DNA of 64,000 nucleotides from Buttiauxella sp049686335 (GCF_049686335.1 NZ_JBAVHX010000022.1:124001-188000), one strand, 5' to 3'. Numbered from the stretch's first letter, positions 52,064 through 62,493 are shown. The notes: generated by a model from the letters alone, not told the origin. Program-made: numbers and translations.

Positions 52064-53454
52064 ACAGGTCTCAACGATTCTGGCTGCAAGGGTAACTCTA
52101 CTGTAATGCTTACCCCGCCGAAAGGCGAATGGGTCGCATAAAGCTTGCCGTTATGGGCGGCGACAATGTTCTGGCAGATCGACAGCCCAAGTCCTGAGCC
52201 GCCACTGGCCCGGTTGCGCGAACCTTCAGTGCGATAAAATCGCTCAAACAGCATGGTCAGCTGTTCGTCGTTGACGCCCGGTGCGCTATCGGCGAAATGC
52301 ATCACAAAACGCTGTTGCAGGACTTCACCGGAAATCACCAGTTGCCCGCCGGCATCGGTGTAGCGCAGGCTGTTTTCCAGTAAATTATTGAATAACTGCA
52401 TTAAACGGTCACTATCACCAAAAATGTTCACGCTGTCTGGTAGCGCAAGGCGGATGGTTAAACCGCGCGAATTGAAACGCTCACGGAACGCACCGGCCGC
52501 AATTTCCAACAGATTGATAATATCCAGCGACTGTTTCTGATAGGCCAGCGCCCCTTCGTCAGACATCGACAACTGGTGCAGGTCATCAACCAGCTTGGTC
52601 AGCGTCGCCACTTCCATCTGCAGCGATGCGACCGACTCAGGGGTGAATTTGCGCACCCCATCCTGAATCGCTTCCAGCTCGCCGCGTAAAATAGCCAGCG
52701 GGGTACGTAATTCGTGAGAAATATCAGCCATATAGGCGCGGCGCATATTGTGGTTTTTCTCAAGCGTGCTGGCGAGTTGGTTAAAGTCTTGTGCCAGTTT
52801 ACCCAGTTCATCCTGGCTGGTGGAATCGACGCGGGTCGAGAAATCACCCGCCGCCAGTTTATGGGTGCCTTCAACCAGCCTTTTCACCGGAGCCAGTAAA
52901 CCTCGCGCCAGCAAAAATGTAGCCGCCGCCGCCAGTAGCGAGGAAAGCGCGACGATAATCCAGCTGGTGCGCCGTTGCTGGCGGTCAAAATTAATATCTG
53001 TGTTGCGCGTTAGCCGCTCAACGGGCGAGGCGACCACCCAGCCTGCATCGCGTCCATTCACGTTAATGGCGCGGCGCATGCCGTCAGTGGGAACCGGGCC
53101 ACGCGGGCCGACCAGCACTTTGAAATCCTGATCCACCACCCAGAACTGCGTGCGCCAGCCGTGCGGCGGCAGTTTTGGGTTTTGTTCATCGCCATGCTCA
53201 AAGGATTTCAGAATTTTGAACATAAAGCGGTCGTTGTTTCGCAGGAATTGCCAGTTACCGTGCTGGGCATATTGTTCCCCAAGCGCGTCACTCAACAGTT
53301 CCAGGCGCTGTTCATTGCCACGCTTGATGTAATCAATAAACCCGTGCTCGAAGCTGAGCCGAACGCCCCAATGCATAATGGCTAACACCAGTAAGCAAGT
53401 GGAGAAAATAGCCAAAAACAGTTTGCCGGTAATGCCTGGCCGCCAGAGCTTCAT
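52060..53454 (-). CDS. baeS: Envelope-stress sensor histidine kinase BaeS
   Basis: 464 residues (E. coli 467). First helix at about 11-31, a periplasmic sensor of ~135 residues (RLELLSDALGEQYAQHGNWQFL...), second helix (WIIVALSSLLAAAATFLLARGLLAP), then HAMP, HisKA with the phospho-acceptor His in YMADISHELRTPLAILRGELEAIQDG, and HATPase (N box FNNLLENSLRYTDAGG, G box GGSGLGLSICQNIV). Overlaps mdtD and baeR by 4 bp each. Confidence 0.98.
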   Translation of the reverse strand: MKLWRPGITGKLFLAIFSTCLLVLAIMHWGVRLSFEHGFIDYIKRGNEQRLELLSDALGEQYAQHGNWQFLRNNDRFMFKILKSFEHGDEQNPKLPPHGWRTQFWVVDQDFKVLVGPRGPVPTDGMRRAINVNGRDAGWVVASPVERLTRNTDINFDRQQRRTSWIIVALSSLLAAAATFLLARGLLAPVKRLVEGTHKLAAGDFSTRVDSTSQDELGKLAQDFNQLASTLEKNHNMRRAYMADISHELRTPLAILRGELEAIQDGVRKFTPESVASLQMEVATLTKLVDDLHQLSMSDEGALAYQKQSLDIINLLEIAAGAFRERFNSRGLTIRLALPDSVNIFGDSDRLMQLFNNLLENSLRYTDAGGQLVISGEVLQQRFVMHFADSAPGVNDEQLTMLFERFYRTEGSRNRASGGSGLGLSICQNIVAAHNGKLYATHSPFGGVSITVELPLQPESLRPV

Positions 53455-54866
53455 GAGCTCCTCCTTTTACGCCGCGCAATCACGACATTTTTGGTGGTGT
53501 CTTTCGGAACACGGGCAAAGATAAACGCCGGAAGGGCGATAACCAGCGCCATGCTCAACCAGGTGTACATAAAGACGCTATGCACCGCCGCGCTATCTGC
53601 CGTCAACTGATGATGACCATACAGCCCGAGCAGCAGACCGGCGATGGTGACGCCAATACTCATAGAGAGTTGCATGACCATCGACAGCATACTATTGCCG
53701 GAGCTTGCGAGGTCGTCCGGCAAATCTTTCAGCGTCAGGGTATTCATTGACGAGAAGCGCATGGAGTTCACCATGCCGAGCAAGAACAGCACCACTGGCA
53801 GCAGGTAGTACCAACCCATCAGGGCGGTGCCCATAAACATCAGGATGACCAGCGCTAAGGCCAGCGTACTGGCGACTAACACATTACGATAACCAAAGCG
53901 GTTAACCACCTGCACCACAATACGTTTCATGCCCATACTGCCGAGCACCATTGGCACCATCATTAAACCCGCGTGGAACGGTGAAAATCCCAGGCCAATT
54001 TGCAGGAAGACCGGCGTCATAAACGGGATCATCCCACTGCCGATACGGCCGCAAAAACTGCCAAACAACCCAATGGAGAAGGTATGAGTTTTAAACAAAT
54101 TGAGGTTAAATAAGGCATTGTCATTGGCTTTGGCATGCCATAAATAGAGCGCAATCGCCGCCGCACCACCGCCGACTAATAACCAGAGCGTGGAGGGGGT
54201 GATGCCTAAACCTTTTGCGCCATCCAGCGCGATGGTCAGCGCCGCCATGCCAAAGGCAAGAAACACAAAACCCATCATGTCGAATTTACGCGTCTGCATG
54301 GTGTAGTTCGGCATCAGCCATAAGGTGGCGATAGCGCCGATAATGCCCACCGGCAGATTGATCAGGAATATCCAGTGCCAGGATGCGTACTCGACCAGCA
54401 CCCCGCCCAGCGCCGGGCCGAGCAATGGGCCGATTTGCCCGGGCAACGTCACGAATGTCATGGCCGCCATATACTGTTCGCGCGGGACAATTTTCATCAC
54501 CGTCAAACGCCCCACTGGCACCATCATCGCCCCGCCAATCCCTTGCACCACGCGCGCCATCACCAGTTCGTTAAGCGTTGAGGCGTGAGCACAAAACAGC
54601 GACCCGATGGTGAATAACACGATGGCGGTGAAGAAGATATTGCGCACGCCAACCCGGTCAGCCAGCCAACCGCTGGCAGGCAGCATCACCGCCACCGTCA
54701 GCACATAGGCAACAATCACCGAGTGCATGTGTAACGGGCTTTCCCCCAGGCTCGCCGCCATAGAGGGCAGGGCGGTGTTGACGATGGTGGTGTCGAGCGA
54801 CTGCATAAAGAAGCCGAAGGCGACAATCCACAGTTGCCAGCGCACGGCGCTGGGAAGCTCAGTCAT
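53451..54866 (-). CDS. mdtD: MFS transporter MdtD
   Basis: 471 residues, as in E. coli. DHA2-type major facilitator with about 13-14 helices. Motif A-like WLADRVGVRN after helix 2 and LDTTIVNTALPSMA in helix 1 are the family signs. In E. coli the protein is co-transcribed with mdtABC but is not needed for RND-mediated drug efflux; an iron-citrate export role has been proposed. Here, unusually, a REP pair separates it from mdtC. Confidence 0.97.
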   Translation of the reverse strand: MTELPSAVRWQLWIVAFGFFMQSLDTTIVNTALPSMAASLGESPLHMHSVIVAYVLTVAVMLPASGWLADRVGVRNIFFTAIVLFTIGSLFCAHASTLNELVMARVVQGIGGAMMVPVGRLTVMKIVPREQYMAAMTFVTLPGQIGPLLGPALGGVLVEYASWHWIFLINLPVGIIGAIATLWLMPNYTMQTRKFDMMGFVFLAFGMAALTIALDGAKGLGITPSTLWLLVGGGAAAIALYLWHAKANDNALFNLNLFKTHTFSIGLFGSFCGRIGSGMIPFMTPVFLQIGLGFSPFHAGLMMVPMVLGSMGMKRIVVQVVNRFGYRNVLVASTLALALVILMFMGTALMGWYYLLPVVLFLLGMVNSMRFSSMNTLTLKDLPDDLASSGNSMLSMVMQLSMSIGVTIAGLLLGLYGHHQLTADSAAVHSVFMYTWLSMALVIALPAFIFARVPKDTTKNVVIARRKRRSS

Positions 54867-54888
54867 GTATTCATTTCCTTCAAAAACG

Positions 54889-54958
54889 GTGGATGACGCT
54901 GGCGCTTATCCACCCTACAACGACAAGTTTTGTAGGGCGGTTAAGCGTAGCGTCACCC
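54889..54958. repeat. REP-like inverted pair inside the mdt operon
   Basis: GTGGATGACGCTGGCGCTTATCCACCCTACAA (54889-54920) and the inverted TTGTAGGGCGGTTAAGCGTAGCGTCACCC (54930-54958). The right copy overlaps the mdtC stop codon (54953-54955). It lies in the 86-bp gap between mdtC and mdtD. Confidence 0.85.
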
Positions 54959-57900
54959 GCCAGCGATTGCTGAAGTGGGCTTACGTGCAAACCGCAGGCG
55001 CAAACGGTCAAAGAACAGATACACCACCGGCGTGGTGTACAGCGTCAGCAACTGGCTGACCACCAGCCCGCCGACAATCGTTATCCCCAGCGGCTGGCGT
55101 AGTTCCGCACCGTCACCGCTGGTCAGCACCAGCGGCAATGCACCGAACAACGCTGCTAAGGTGGTCATCATGATGGGCCTGAAACGTAACAAACAGGCCT
55201 GGAAAATAGCCTCTTCCGGTTGCAGATTGCCGTTGCGCTGCGCGTCGATGGCAAAGTCCACCATCATGATGGCATTTTTCTTCACGATGCCGATTAACAG
55301 CATGATACCGATAAGCGCAATCAGGCTAAACGGTGCACCAAATAATTCCAGCGCCAGCAGGGCTCCAACCCCCGCCGAAGGCAGAGTCGACAGGATAGTC
55401 AGCGGATGAACGTAGCTCTCATACAAAATCCCCAACACGATATACACCGTGGCGATGGCGGCGATAATCAGCAGCACCTGGGATTTCATCGTATCCTGGA
55501 AAACCTGCGCGGTGCCGGCGTACATCCCGCGTACGGTTGAAGGCACACCGAGTGCTGTCATGGTGCGGTCAATCGCTTCGCTGGCTTCCGATAACGACAC
55601 GCCAGTCGGCAGGTTAAAGGAGACCGTCGAGGCCGCAGATAACCCCTGATGGTTGACTGACAACGGCGCATTCGCCGGTTGCCATTTTGCAAACCACGAT
55701 AGCGGAATCGCCTTGCCGTCTTTATTAATCACGAACATTTGGTCCAACGCGCTGATATCCTGGGTATAGCGCGGATCCACTTCCATCACCACTTTGTACT
55801 GGTTAAGTGGCTGATAGATAGTTGAAATTTGACGCTGACCAAAGGCGTTGTTGAGCAAGGCATTAGCTTCTGACACGCTAATCCCCAGACGGGCCATTGA
55901 TTCACGGTCATAAATCAGATCCATTTCCGCACCGTTGTTCTGGCTGTCGGAGTTGACGTCTGCCAGCTGCGGCAGTTTTGCCAGCGCCTGGCGAATTTTG
56001 GGCTCCCAGGTTCGCAGGTCGGCCAAATTATCGGAAAGCAAAGTGTACTGATAACTGGCGTTTGCCTGGCGGCCACCGACACGAATATCCTGAACTGCCA
56101 TCAAAAACAGGCTGGCTCCCGGCTCTTTCGCCAGCGATTTGCGCAGGCGGTCGATGACTTGTTGCGCGGTCTCTTTACGTTCAGAAAGCGGTTTAAGTGA
56201 AATAAACATCATGCCGCTGTTCACCCGCGAACCGCCGGTAAAACCAGTCACATTCTCGACCGCAGGATCATCACGCACAATCTTCATGAAATCCTGCAAT
56301 TTACCGCGCATCGCCTGGAAGGAAATGCTCTGATCGGCCTGAATATTGCCCATCAAACGGCCGGTATCTTGTTCCGGAAAGAAGGTTTTCGGGATGGCGA
56401 TATACAACCAAACGTTGAGTGCAATGGTCGCTAACAGTACTAACCCAACCAGTTTGGTATGGTTGAGCACCCATTTGAGCGAGCGCCCGTAACCTTGTTG
56501 CATCGCCACTAACAGGCGACCAAATCCACGGTTGCGGGAAGGGGAGTGCTGCGGTTTGTTCTTTAATAGCCAGCCGCACATCATTGGCGTGAGGGTTATC
56601 GACACCACCAGCGAAATCCCGATGGCGACCGACAGCGTGACGGCAAACTCTTTAAATAATCGCCCCGGCAATCCACCCATTAACAGCAGCGGCAAGAACA
56701 CTGCCACCAGCGACAGGCTCATCGACAACACGGTAAAGCCGACTTCACGTACCCCTTGCAGCGCAGCCTGTAAAGGCTTCACCCCCGCTTCGAGATGGCG
56801 CGAAATATTTTCCAGCACCACGATGGCGTCATCCACCACAAAACCGGTGGCGATGGTAAGCGCCATCAGCGACAGATTGTTCAGGCTGAAACCACACAAA
56901 TACATGGCGATAAACGTGCCGATCAGCGACACCGGAACTGCCACCGCCGGGATAAGTGTCGCCCGGCCTGAGCGCAGGAACAGGAACACCACCAGAATCA
57001 CCAGGGCTATCGAAATAACCAGAGATTGCTCAACTTCAGCCAGCGACGCACGAATGGTGGGCGAGCGATCCTGAGCAATTTGCAAATCGATCGACGCCGG
57101 AATGGTTTCGCGCAGTTCAGGGAGTTTTGCCCTGATCCTGTCCACCGTTTCGATGATGTTCGCTTCCTGCGATTTACGGATCATCAGCAAAATGGCCGGT
57201 TTCGCATTCGCCATCCCGGCGTTACGTACATCCTGCACGGAGTCGGTCACGGTGGCGACATCGCTTAAATGCACCGCACCGCCGTTGTTGTAATGAATGA
57301 TAAGCGGCTGATATTCCGCCGCGGTTTTCAGTTCATCGTTGGTTTGTAGCTGCCAGCGCTGGGCGCTATCTTCCAGCGCACCCTGCGGGCGGCGGACGTT
57401 GGCATTACTAATGGTTTCGCGTACCGCATCCAGTGACACACCCTGATTAAACAGCGCTTGCGGATTGAGTGCCACGCGCACCGCCGGGAGCGAGCTGCCG
57501 CCGATGTCCACATCACCCACGCCATCAATCTGCGCCACGGTTTGCGCCAGTTGCGTGGAGGCAAAATCATATAACTGCCCCTGAGAAAAGGTGTCGGAGG
57601 TGAGCGTCAGAATAATAATTGGCGCGTCTGACGGGTTGGCTTTGCGATAGGTCGGGCGGCTTGGCATTCCGCTGGGTAACAGACTTTGTGCGGCGTTAAT
57701 CGCGGCCTGCACGTCACGCGCAGCGCCGTTGATGTCACGGTCAAAAGTAAACTCGAGAATAATACGCGTGCTGCCCAGAGAGCTTGATGACGTCATCTCG
57801 TTGACACCGGCAATACGCCCAAGAGCGCGTTCCAGCGGTGTGGCGACTGACGAGGCCATCGTTTCAGGTGATGCTCCGGGCAGTGAAGCACTGACCATGA

Positions 57901-58033
57901 TCACCGGGAAATCCACCTGCGGGAGCGGAGCTACCGGCAGCAAACGGAAGCCCAACACGCCGCACAGCGTGATGGCGACGGTCAGTAAAATGGTGGCGAC
58001 CGGTCGATAGATGAACAGTGCGAAGAATTTCAC
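54953..58033 (-). CDS. mdtC: RND multidrug efflux subunit MdtC
   Basis: 1026 residues (E. coli 1025). Inner-membrane RND transporter of the HAE-1/AcrB type, with 12 helices and two large periplasmic loops. N-terminal FIYRPVATILLTVAITLCGVLGFRLLPVAPLPQVDFP, the central TM4 motif ATGFVVDDAIVVLENI with its proton-relay Asp pair, and LLIGIVKKNAIMMVDFAI in the second half are all present. Works as an MdtB2C heterotrimer with MdtA and TolC, extruding bile salts, novobiocin and similar compounds in E. coli. Overlaps mdtB by 4 bp. Confidence 0.98.
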   Translation of the reverse strand: MKFFALFIYRPVATILLTVAITLCGVLGFRLLPVAPLPQVDFPVIMVSASLPGASPETMASSVATPLERALGRIAGVNEMTSSSSLGSTRIILEFTFDRDINGAARDVQAAINAAQSLLPSGMPSRPTYRKANPSDAPIIILTLTSDTFSQGQLYDFASTQLAQTVAQIDGVGDVDIGGSSLPAVRVALNPQALFNQGVSLDAVRETISNANVRRPQGALEDSAQRWQLQTNDELKTAAEYQPLIIHYNNGGAVHLSDVATVTDSVQDVRNAGMANAKPAILLMIRKSQEANIIETVDRIRAKLPELRETIPASIDLQIAQDRSPTIRASLAEVEQSLVISIALVILVVFLFLRSGRATLIPAVAVPVSLIGTFIAMYLCGFSLNNLSLMALTIATGFVVDDAIVVLENISRHLEAGVKPLQAALQGVREVGFTVLSMSLSLVAVFLPLLLMGGLPGRLFKEFAVTLSVAIGISLVVSITLTPMMCGWLLKNKPQHSPSRNRGFGRLLVAMQQGYGRSLKWVLNHTKLVGLVLLATIALNVWLYIAIPKTFFPEQDTGRLMGNIQADQSISFQAMRGKLQDFMKIVRDDPAVENVTGFTGGSRVNSGMMFISLKPLSERKETAQQVIDRLRKSLAKEPGASLFLMAVQDIRVGGRQANASYQYTLLSDNLADLRTWEPKIRQALAKLPQLADVNSDSQNNGAEMDLIYDRESMARLGISVSEANALLNNAFGQRQISTIYQPLNQYKVVMEVDPRYTQDISALDQMFVINKDGKAIPLSWFAKWQPANAPLSVNHQGLSAASTVSFNLPTGVSLSEASEAIDRTMTALGVPSTVRGMYAGTAQVFQDTMKSQVLLIIAAIATVYIVLGILYESYVHPLTILSTLPSAGVGALLALELFGAPFSLIALIGIMLLIGIVKKNAIMMVDFAIDAQRNGNLQPEEAIFQACLLRFRPIMMTTLAALFGALPLVLTSGDGAELRQPLGITIVGGLVVSQLLTLYTTPVVYLFFDRLRLRFARKPTSAIAGG

Positions 58034-61000
58034 AGCATTTCCTCATCACGACGACCAAAACGGCGACGCACCGCATGGGACAGGTTATCAAACAGTAAAT
58101 AGATAACCGGCGTGGTAAAGAGTGTCAGCACCTGGCTGACCAGCAACCCGCCCACCATGCCAATGCCCAGCGGACGGCGCAGTTCAGCACCGACGCCCGT
58201 TGACAGCATCAGCGGTAACGCACCGAGTAGTGCTGCAAGTGTGGTCATCAGGATCGGGCGAAAACGCAGTAAACAGGCCTGATAAATCGCCTCGTAGGGC
58301 TTCATCCCTTGTTCACGCTCAGCCGCCAGCGCGAAGTCGATCATCATGATGGCGTTTTTCTTCACGATCCCGATAAGCAAAATAATGCCGATGATAGCAA
58401 TCACATCCAGTTCGGCCCCTGCCAGCATTAGTGCCAGCAAGGCTCCGACGCCTGCGGTCGGCAGCGTGGACAAAATCGTAATCGGGTGAATAAAGCTCTC
58501 ATACAGCACGCCGAGCACGATATACATCGCCACTACGGAGGCGATGATAAGCCAGATGGTATTGCCTGTCGCTGCCTGGAAGGCGAGGGTGCTGCCCTGG
58601 AATTGGGTGGTGATATCCGCAGGCATCGCGAGATCTTTTTCAGCCGCCGTAATCGCTTCCACGGCTTCGCCCAGCGAATGATCACTGGTGACGTTAAACG
58701 AGAACGTAGATGACGGGAACTGATCGAGATGGTTGACCGTCAGCGGCGCAAAACGCTGCTCGATTTTAGCAATGCTACTTAACGGCACGCTGCCGCCATC
58801 GGTACTGGTCAGACGAATATTATCCAGCCCACTCAGGCCTGGCGTGGTGCTGGTATCGTGTTCAAGCACCACGCGATACTGGTTTGCCTGGGTGTAAATG
58901 GTGGAAATCAGGCGCTGACCAAAAGCGTTATACAGCGCGTTATCCACATCTGACATCGAAATGCCCAGGCGGCTGGCACTGGCCCGGTCGACATTCACAT
59001 ACGCCACCAGCCCTTGATCCTGCCAGTCGCTACTGACATCAGCCAGTTCCGGCAAAGCGCGCAGTTTTTCGGTTAATTGCGGCACCCAGGTGCTGAGTTC
59101 CTCAAGCGATGTCGCCTGCAAAGTGAACTGATATTGCGTGCGGCTGACGGTGGTATCAATAGTCAGATCCTGCACCGGCTGCAGGTAAAGCTCGACGCCA
59201 GGCACTTTTGCCACGTTATTTTGCAGGCGATTAATGACCACCGGAATGCGGTCGTCCCGGTCGCTCAGCGGTTTGAGGTTGATTTGCAAACGCGCGCTGT
59301 TTAGCGACGGGTTGGTGCCATCCACGCCAATAAACGACGTCAGGCTTTCTACCGCCGGATCTTTCATCACCACATCGGCAACCTGCTGCTGGCGCTGCGC
59401 CATGCTGGCAAAGGATACCGATTGCGGCGCTTGTAATGTGCCCTGAATAATCCCGTTATCCTGAATCGGGAAGAAGCCTTTGGGGATGAAAATCCACAGC
59501 ACGATGGTCAGCGCCAGGGTGCCAAAAGCCACACCTAACGTGAGCCACGGGTGGTTTAATACGCGGGTTAACATGCGCCCGTAACCGGCAATCACCCGGT
59601 CGAAAAAGCGCTCGCAGGCCTGGGAGAAACGGTTCTGTTTGCGCAGCGATTCGTGGCTCAGCATGCGCGCGCACATCATTGGCGTCAGCGTCAGTGAGAC
59701 CACCGCTGAAATCAGAATGGCGATTGCCAGCGTGACCGCAAATTCGCGGAACAAGCGGCCAACAATATCGCCCATAAACAACAGAGGGATCAGTACCGCG
59801 ATCAGCGAAAAGGTCAGCGAGATAATGGTAAATCCAATTTCACCGGCTCCTTTAAGCGAGGCAGCCAGCGGCTTTTCACCTTTTTCGATGTAGCGCGAGA
59901 TGTTTTCGATAACCACAATCGCATCATCCACCACAAAGCCAGTGGCGATGGTTAGTGCCATCAGCGTCAGGTTGTTGATTGAGAAGTCGAGGAACACCAT
60001 CACACCAAACGTACCAATCAACGACAGCGGAACCGCGACAGCTGGAATAATGGTGGCCGGAACGTTACGCAGGAACACGTAAATAATCATCACCACCAGG
60101 GCGATGGCGAGCATCAGCTCATGCTGCGTGTCGGTGACGGAGGCGCGGATATTGGTGGTGCGGTCGCTGAGTAATTTGACCTCAACCGATTTCGGCAGAC
60201 TTTTGGTTAATGCGGGTAACATCGCACGAATGCTGTCGGCGGTGTCGATGATGTTCGCGCCAGGCTGACGTTGCACGTTCATCACAATCGCGGGCTGCTT
60301 GTTTGCCCAGGCGCCGAGCCAGGTGTTTTCCGCACCTTGCTCAACCGTTGCCACATCCCCAAGACGAATCGGCGCGCCATTCTGATAAGCGATTATCAGA
60401 TTGCGATATTCCCCGGCAGACTGCATTTGATCGTTCGCGGACAGTGTTACGGCACGGTCAGGGCCATCCAGACTACCTTTTGCCGAATTGACGTTGGCGC
60501 TGGTAATCGCGGTGCGCACGGTTTCGCTGGTTAAGCCAAGGGCAGCAATCGCAGGCGCGTTGAGTTTCACGCGCACCGCAGGGCGCTGGCCGCCAGAAAG
60601 CGTCACCAGACCGACGCCGGAAACTTGTGAAATCTTCTGCGCCACGCGCGTTTCCACCATATCTTCAACCTGGGTCATCGGCATGGCGGTTGAAGTCACG
60701 GCGAGCGTCATAATCGGCGGATCCGCCGGGTTAACTTTGCTGTAGACCGGCGGGTTGGGCAGATCGGTTGGCAGCAGGTTAGTGGCGGCGTTAATAGCCG
60801 CCTGGACTTCCTGCTCGGCAACATCAAGCGGCAGCGTGAGCTGGAATTGCAGTGTTACAACCGAGGCGCCACCGGCACTTTGCGAAGACATTTGTTTGAG
60901 GCCGGACATCTGCCCAAACTGGCGTTCAAGCGGGGCGGTGATCGCCGATGTCACCACATCCGGGCTGGCACCCGGATAGAGCGTCACCACTTGAATCGTC

Positions 61001-61155
61001 GGGTAATCAACTTCGGGCAGTGCAGAAACCGGCAGAAAACGATAACCGATAATCCCGGCAATTAAGATAGCCACCATTAAAAGGGTGGTGGCAACTGGCC
61101 GCAGAATAAACAGGCGCGATGGGCCTCCTGTGGCGCCAGGTGGTAATACCTGCAT
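58030..61155 (-). CDS. mdtB: RND multidrug efflux subunit MdtB
   Basis: 1041 residues (E. coli 1040). The N-terminus MQVLPPGATGGPSRLFILRPVATTLLMVAILIAGIIGYRFLPVSALPEVDYP is that of MdtB. Same domain plan as MdtC: TM4 ATGFVVDDAIVVIENISRYIEKGEKP with the two Asp, docking and porter domains, and GIVKKNAIMMIDFALAAER in the second repeat. Its ATG shares one base with the TGA of mdtA (TGATG). Forms the heterotrimeric pump with MdtC. Confidence 0.98.
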   Translation of the reverse strand: MQVLPPGATGGPSRLFILRPVATTLLMVAILIAGIIGYRFLPVSALPEVDYPTIQVVTLYPGASPDVVTSAITAPLERQFGQMSGLKQMSSQSAGGASVVTLQFQLTLPLDVAEQEVQAAINAATNLLPTDLPNPPVYSKVNPADPPIMTLAVTSTAMPMTQVEDMVETRVAQKISQVSGVGLVTLSGGQRPAVRVKLNAPAIAALGLTSETVRTAITSANVNSAKGSLDGPDRAVTLSANDQMQSAGEYRNLIIAYQNGAPIRLGDVATVEQGAENTWLGAWANKQPAIVMNVQRQPGANIIDTADSIRAMLPALTKSLPKSVEVKLLSDRTTNIRASVTDTQHELMLAIALVVMIIYVFLRNVPATIIPAVAVPLSLIGTFGVMVFLDFSINNLTLMALTIATGFVVDDAIVVIENISRYIEKGEKPLAASLKGAGEIGFTIISLTFSLIAVLIPLLFMGDIVGRLFREFAVTLAIAILISAVVSLTLTPMMCARMLSHESLRKQNRFSQACERFFDRVIAGYGRMLTRVLNHPWLTLGVAFGTLALTIVLWIFIPKGFFPIQDNGIIQGTLQAPQSVSFASMAQRQQQVADVVMKDPAVESLTSFIGVDGTNPSLNSARLQINLKPLSDRDDRIPVVINRLQNNVAKVPGVELYLQPVQDLTIDTTVSRTQYQFTLQATSLEELSTWVPQLTEKLRALPELADVSSDWQDQGLVAYVNVDRASASRLGISMSDVDNALYNAFGQRLISTIYTQANQYRVVLEHDTSTTPGLSGLDNIRLTSTDGGSVPLSSIAKIEQRFAPLTVNHLDQFPSSTFSFNVTSDHSLGEAVEAITAAEKDLAMPADITTQFQGSTLAFQAATGNTIWLIIASVVAMYIVLGVLYESFIHPITILSTLPTAGVGALLALMLAGAELDVIAIIGIILLIGIVKKNAIMMIDFALAAEREQGMKPYEAIYQACLLRFRPILMTTLAALLGALPLMLSTGVGAELRRPLGIGMVGGLLVSQVLTLFTTPVIYLLFDNLSHAVRRRFGRRDEEML

Positions 61156-62402
61156 CAGGAAGTCGCTCCGTTACGTTTGTGTTTTGGCTGTGCTTCAGGT
61201 GTGGTTGACACGGGGGCTGAGGTCGCCGAATGCGCCTCGACCACTTCCACTTTCGCCCCTTCGGTCAGGCGGTCAATGCCGTCTGTGACCACACGGTCAC
61301 CGGCTGAAACTCCAGCGGTGATCACCACTTTTTGGCTGTCCTGAATGCCGACGGTCACCAGATGTTTGCTGACCTTATCTTCGCTGTTGAGTACCCAAAC
61401 GAAGTTGCCTTCATTGCCCATTTGTACCGCAGCGGTAGGGATGACTACCGCGTTTTGTTGAGTGTCCACCAGCATGCGCGCATTCACAAACTGATTGGGG
61501 AACAACGCATCGTCTTCGTTATTGAATCGCGCTTTGAGTTTGATGGTGCCGGTTGTGGCATCGATTTGGTTATCAAGACTCAGCAAAGATCCGCTGCTGA
61601 GTTTCTGTTTATTGGTGCGATCCCAGGCTTCGACGCTGAGCGTCACGCCGGCTTTCTGCGCCTTCACCACGGTGGCAATGTCGTTTTCAGGCAAGGTGAA
61701 AATCAGGTCGATGGGGTGTGTTTGGGTCAGCACCACAATGCCGGTGGCGTCACTGCTGGAAATCTGGTTGCCGACATCCACTTGTTTCAGACCGACACGG
61801 CCATCAATCGGCGCGGTGATGCGGCTCCAGTCGAGTTGTAACTGTGCGCTGGCAACCGAGGCTTCATCGGCTTTTATGGTACCGACAGATTCACTGACTA
61901 ACGCTTGTTGCGCGTCCAGTTCCTGGCGTGAAACCAGGTTGGTTTTGACCAGTTGCTGAAAACGCGCGAGGTCACGGCGAGCATTAGCCAGTGTTGCCTG
62001 ATCTTTTGCCAGTTGGCCCTGGGCCTGCGCCAGCGCAATTTTGAACTGGCTCGGGTCGATTTCCGCCAGCAAATCACCGGCTTTAACTTGTTGCCCTTCC
62101 TGGAAGTGAATGGCCTGCAGTTGCCCGTCCACACGGCTTCGAACCGTTACGGTGTTCGCGGCGGTAATCGTCCCAAGCCCGGTCAGGTAGCGCGGCACCG
62201 ATTCACTGGTCGCGGTTGCTGCCTGAACTGGCGCAAGTGCCGCGCCACGCATGCCGTGCCGACCGCCAGCAGGGCGTTGTTCAGATTGCGAACCCGGTGT
62301 GTCGTTACTGGAACTGGTGGTGCGCCAGTAAAAAACGGCGGCGATAACGACAATGACTGCGGCTGCAATCCATAACCAACGTGCGGTGAACGTGCCTTTC
62401 AT
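61155..62402 (-). CDS. mdtA: Efflux periplasmic adaptor MdtA
   Basis: 415 residues from ATG 62402 (MKGTFTARWLW), the E. coli length; an in-frame ATG six codons earlier is less likely. N-terminal membrane/signal segment, then lipoyl-type domain halves (GTITAANTVTVRSRVDGQLQAIHFQEGQQVKAGDLLAEIDPSQF), a helical hairpin (about 105-165) that docks to TolC, the beta-barrel domain (LDNQIDATTGTIKLKARFNNEDDALFPNQFVNARM) and the membrane-proximal domain. First gene of the mdtABCD-baeSR operon. Confidence 0.98.
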   Translation of the reverse strand: MKGTFTARWLWIAAAVIVVIAAVFYWRTTSSSNDTPGSQSEQRPAGGRHGMRGAALAPVQAATATSESVPRYLTGLGTITAANTVTVRSRVDGQLQAIHFQEGQQVKAGDLLAEIDPSQFKIALAQAQGQLAKDQATLANARRDLARFQQLVKTNLVSRQELDAQQALVSESVGTIKADEASVASAQLQLDWSRITAPIDGRVGLKQVDVGNQISSSDATGIVVLTQTHPIDLIFTLPENDIATVVKAQKAGVTLSVEAWDRTNKQKLSSGSLLSLDNQIDATTGTIKLKARFNNEDDALFPNQFVNARMLVDTQQNAVVIPTAAVQMGNEGNFVWVLNSEDKVSKHLVTVGIQDSQKVVITAGVSAGDRVVTDGIDRLTEGAKVEVVEAHSATSAPVSTTPEAQPKHKRNGATS

Positions 62403-62473
62403 AGGTGTAAGTATTCTCATCCTGAATTATTTTGAGGCAAGGCCTAATGATACTAGTGTAGTGAGGGAAAGCG

Positions 62474-62493
62474 GCTGAAAAATGGAGGAAATA
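62474..62493 (-). promoter_or_regulatory. Candidate BaeR box upstream of mdtA
   Basis: On the minus strand TATTTCCTCCATTTTTCAGC keeps the CTCCAT core and T-rich flanks of the E. coli BaeR consensus (TTTTTCTCCATDATTGGC) but departs in the right part. It is about 70 bp before the mdtA start, a suitable place. Confidence 0.4.
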
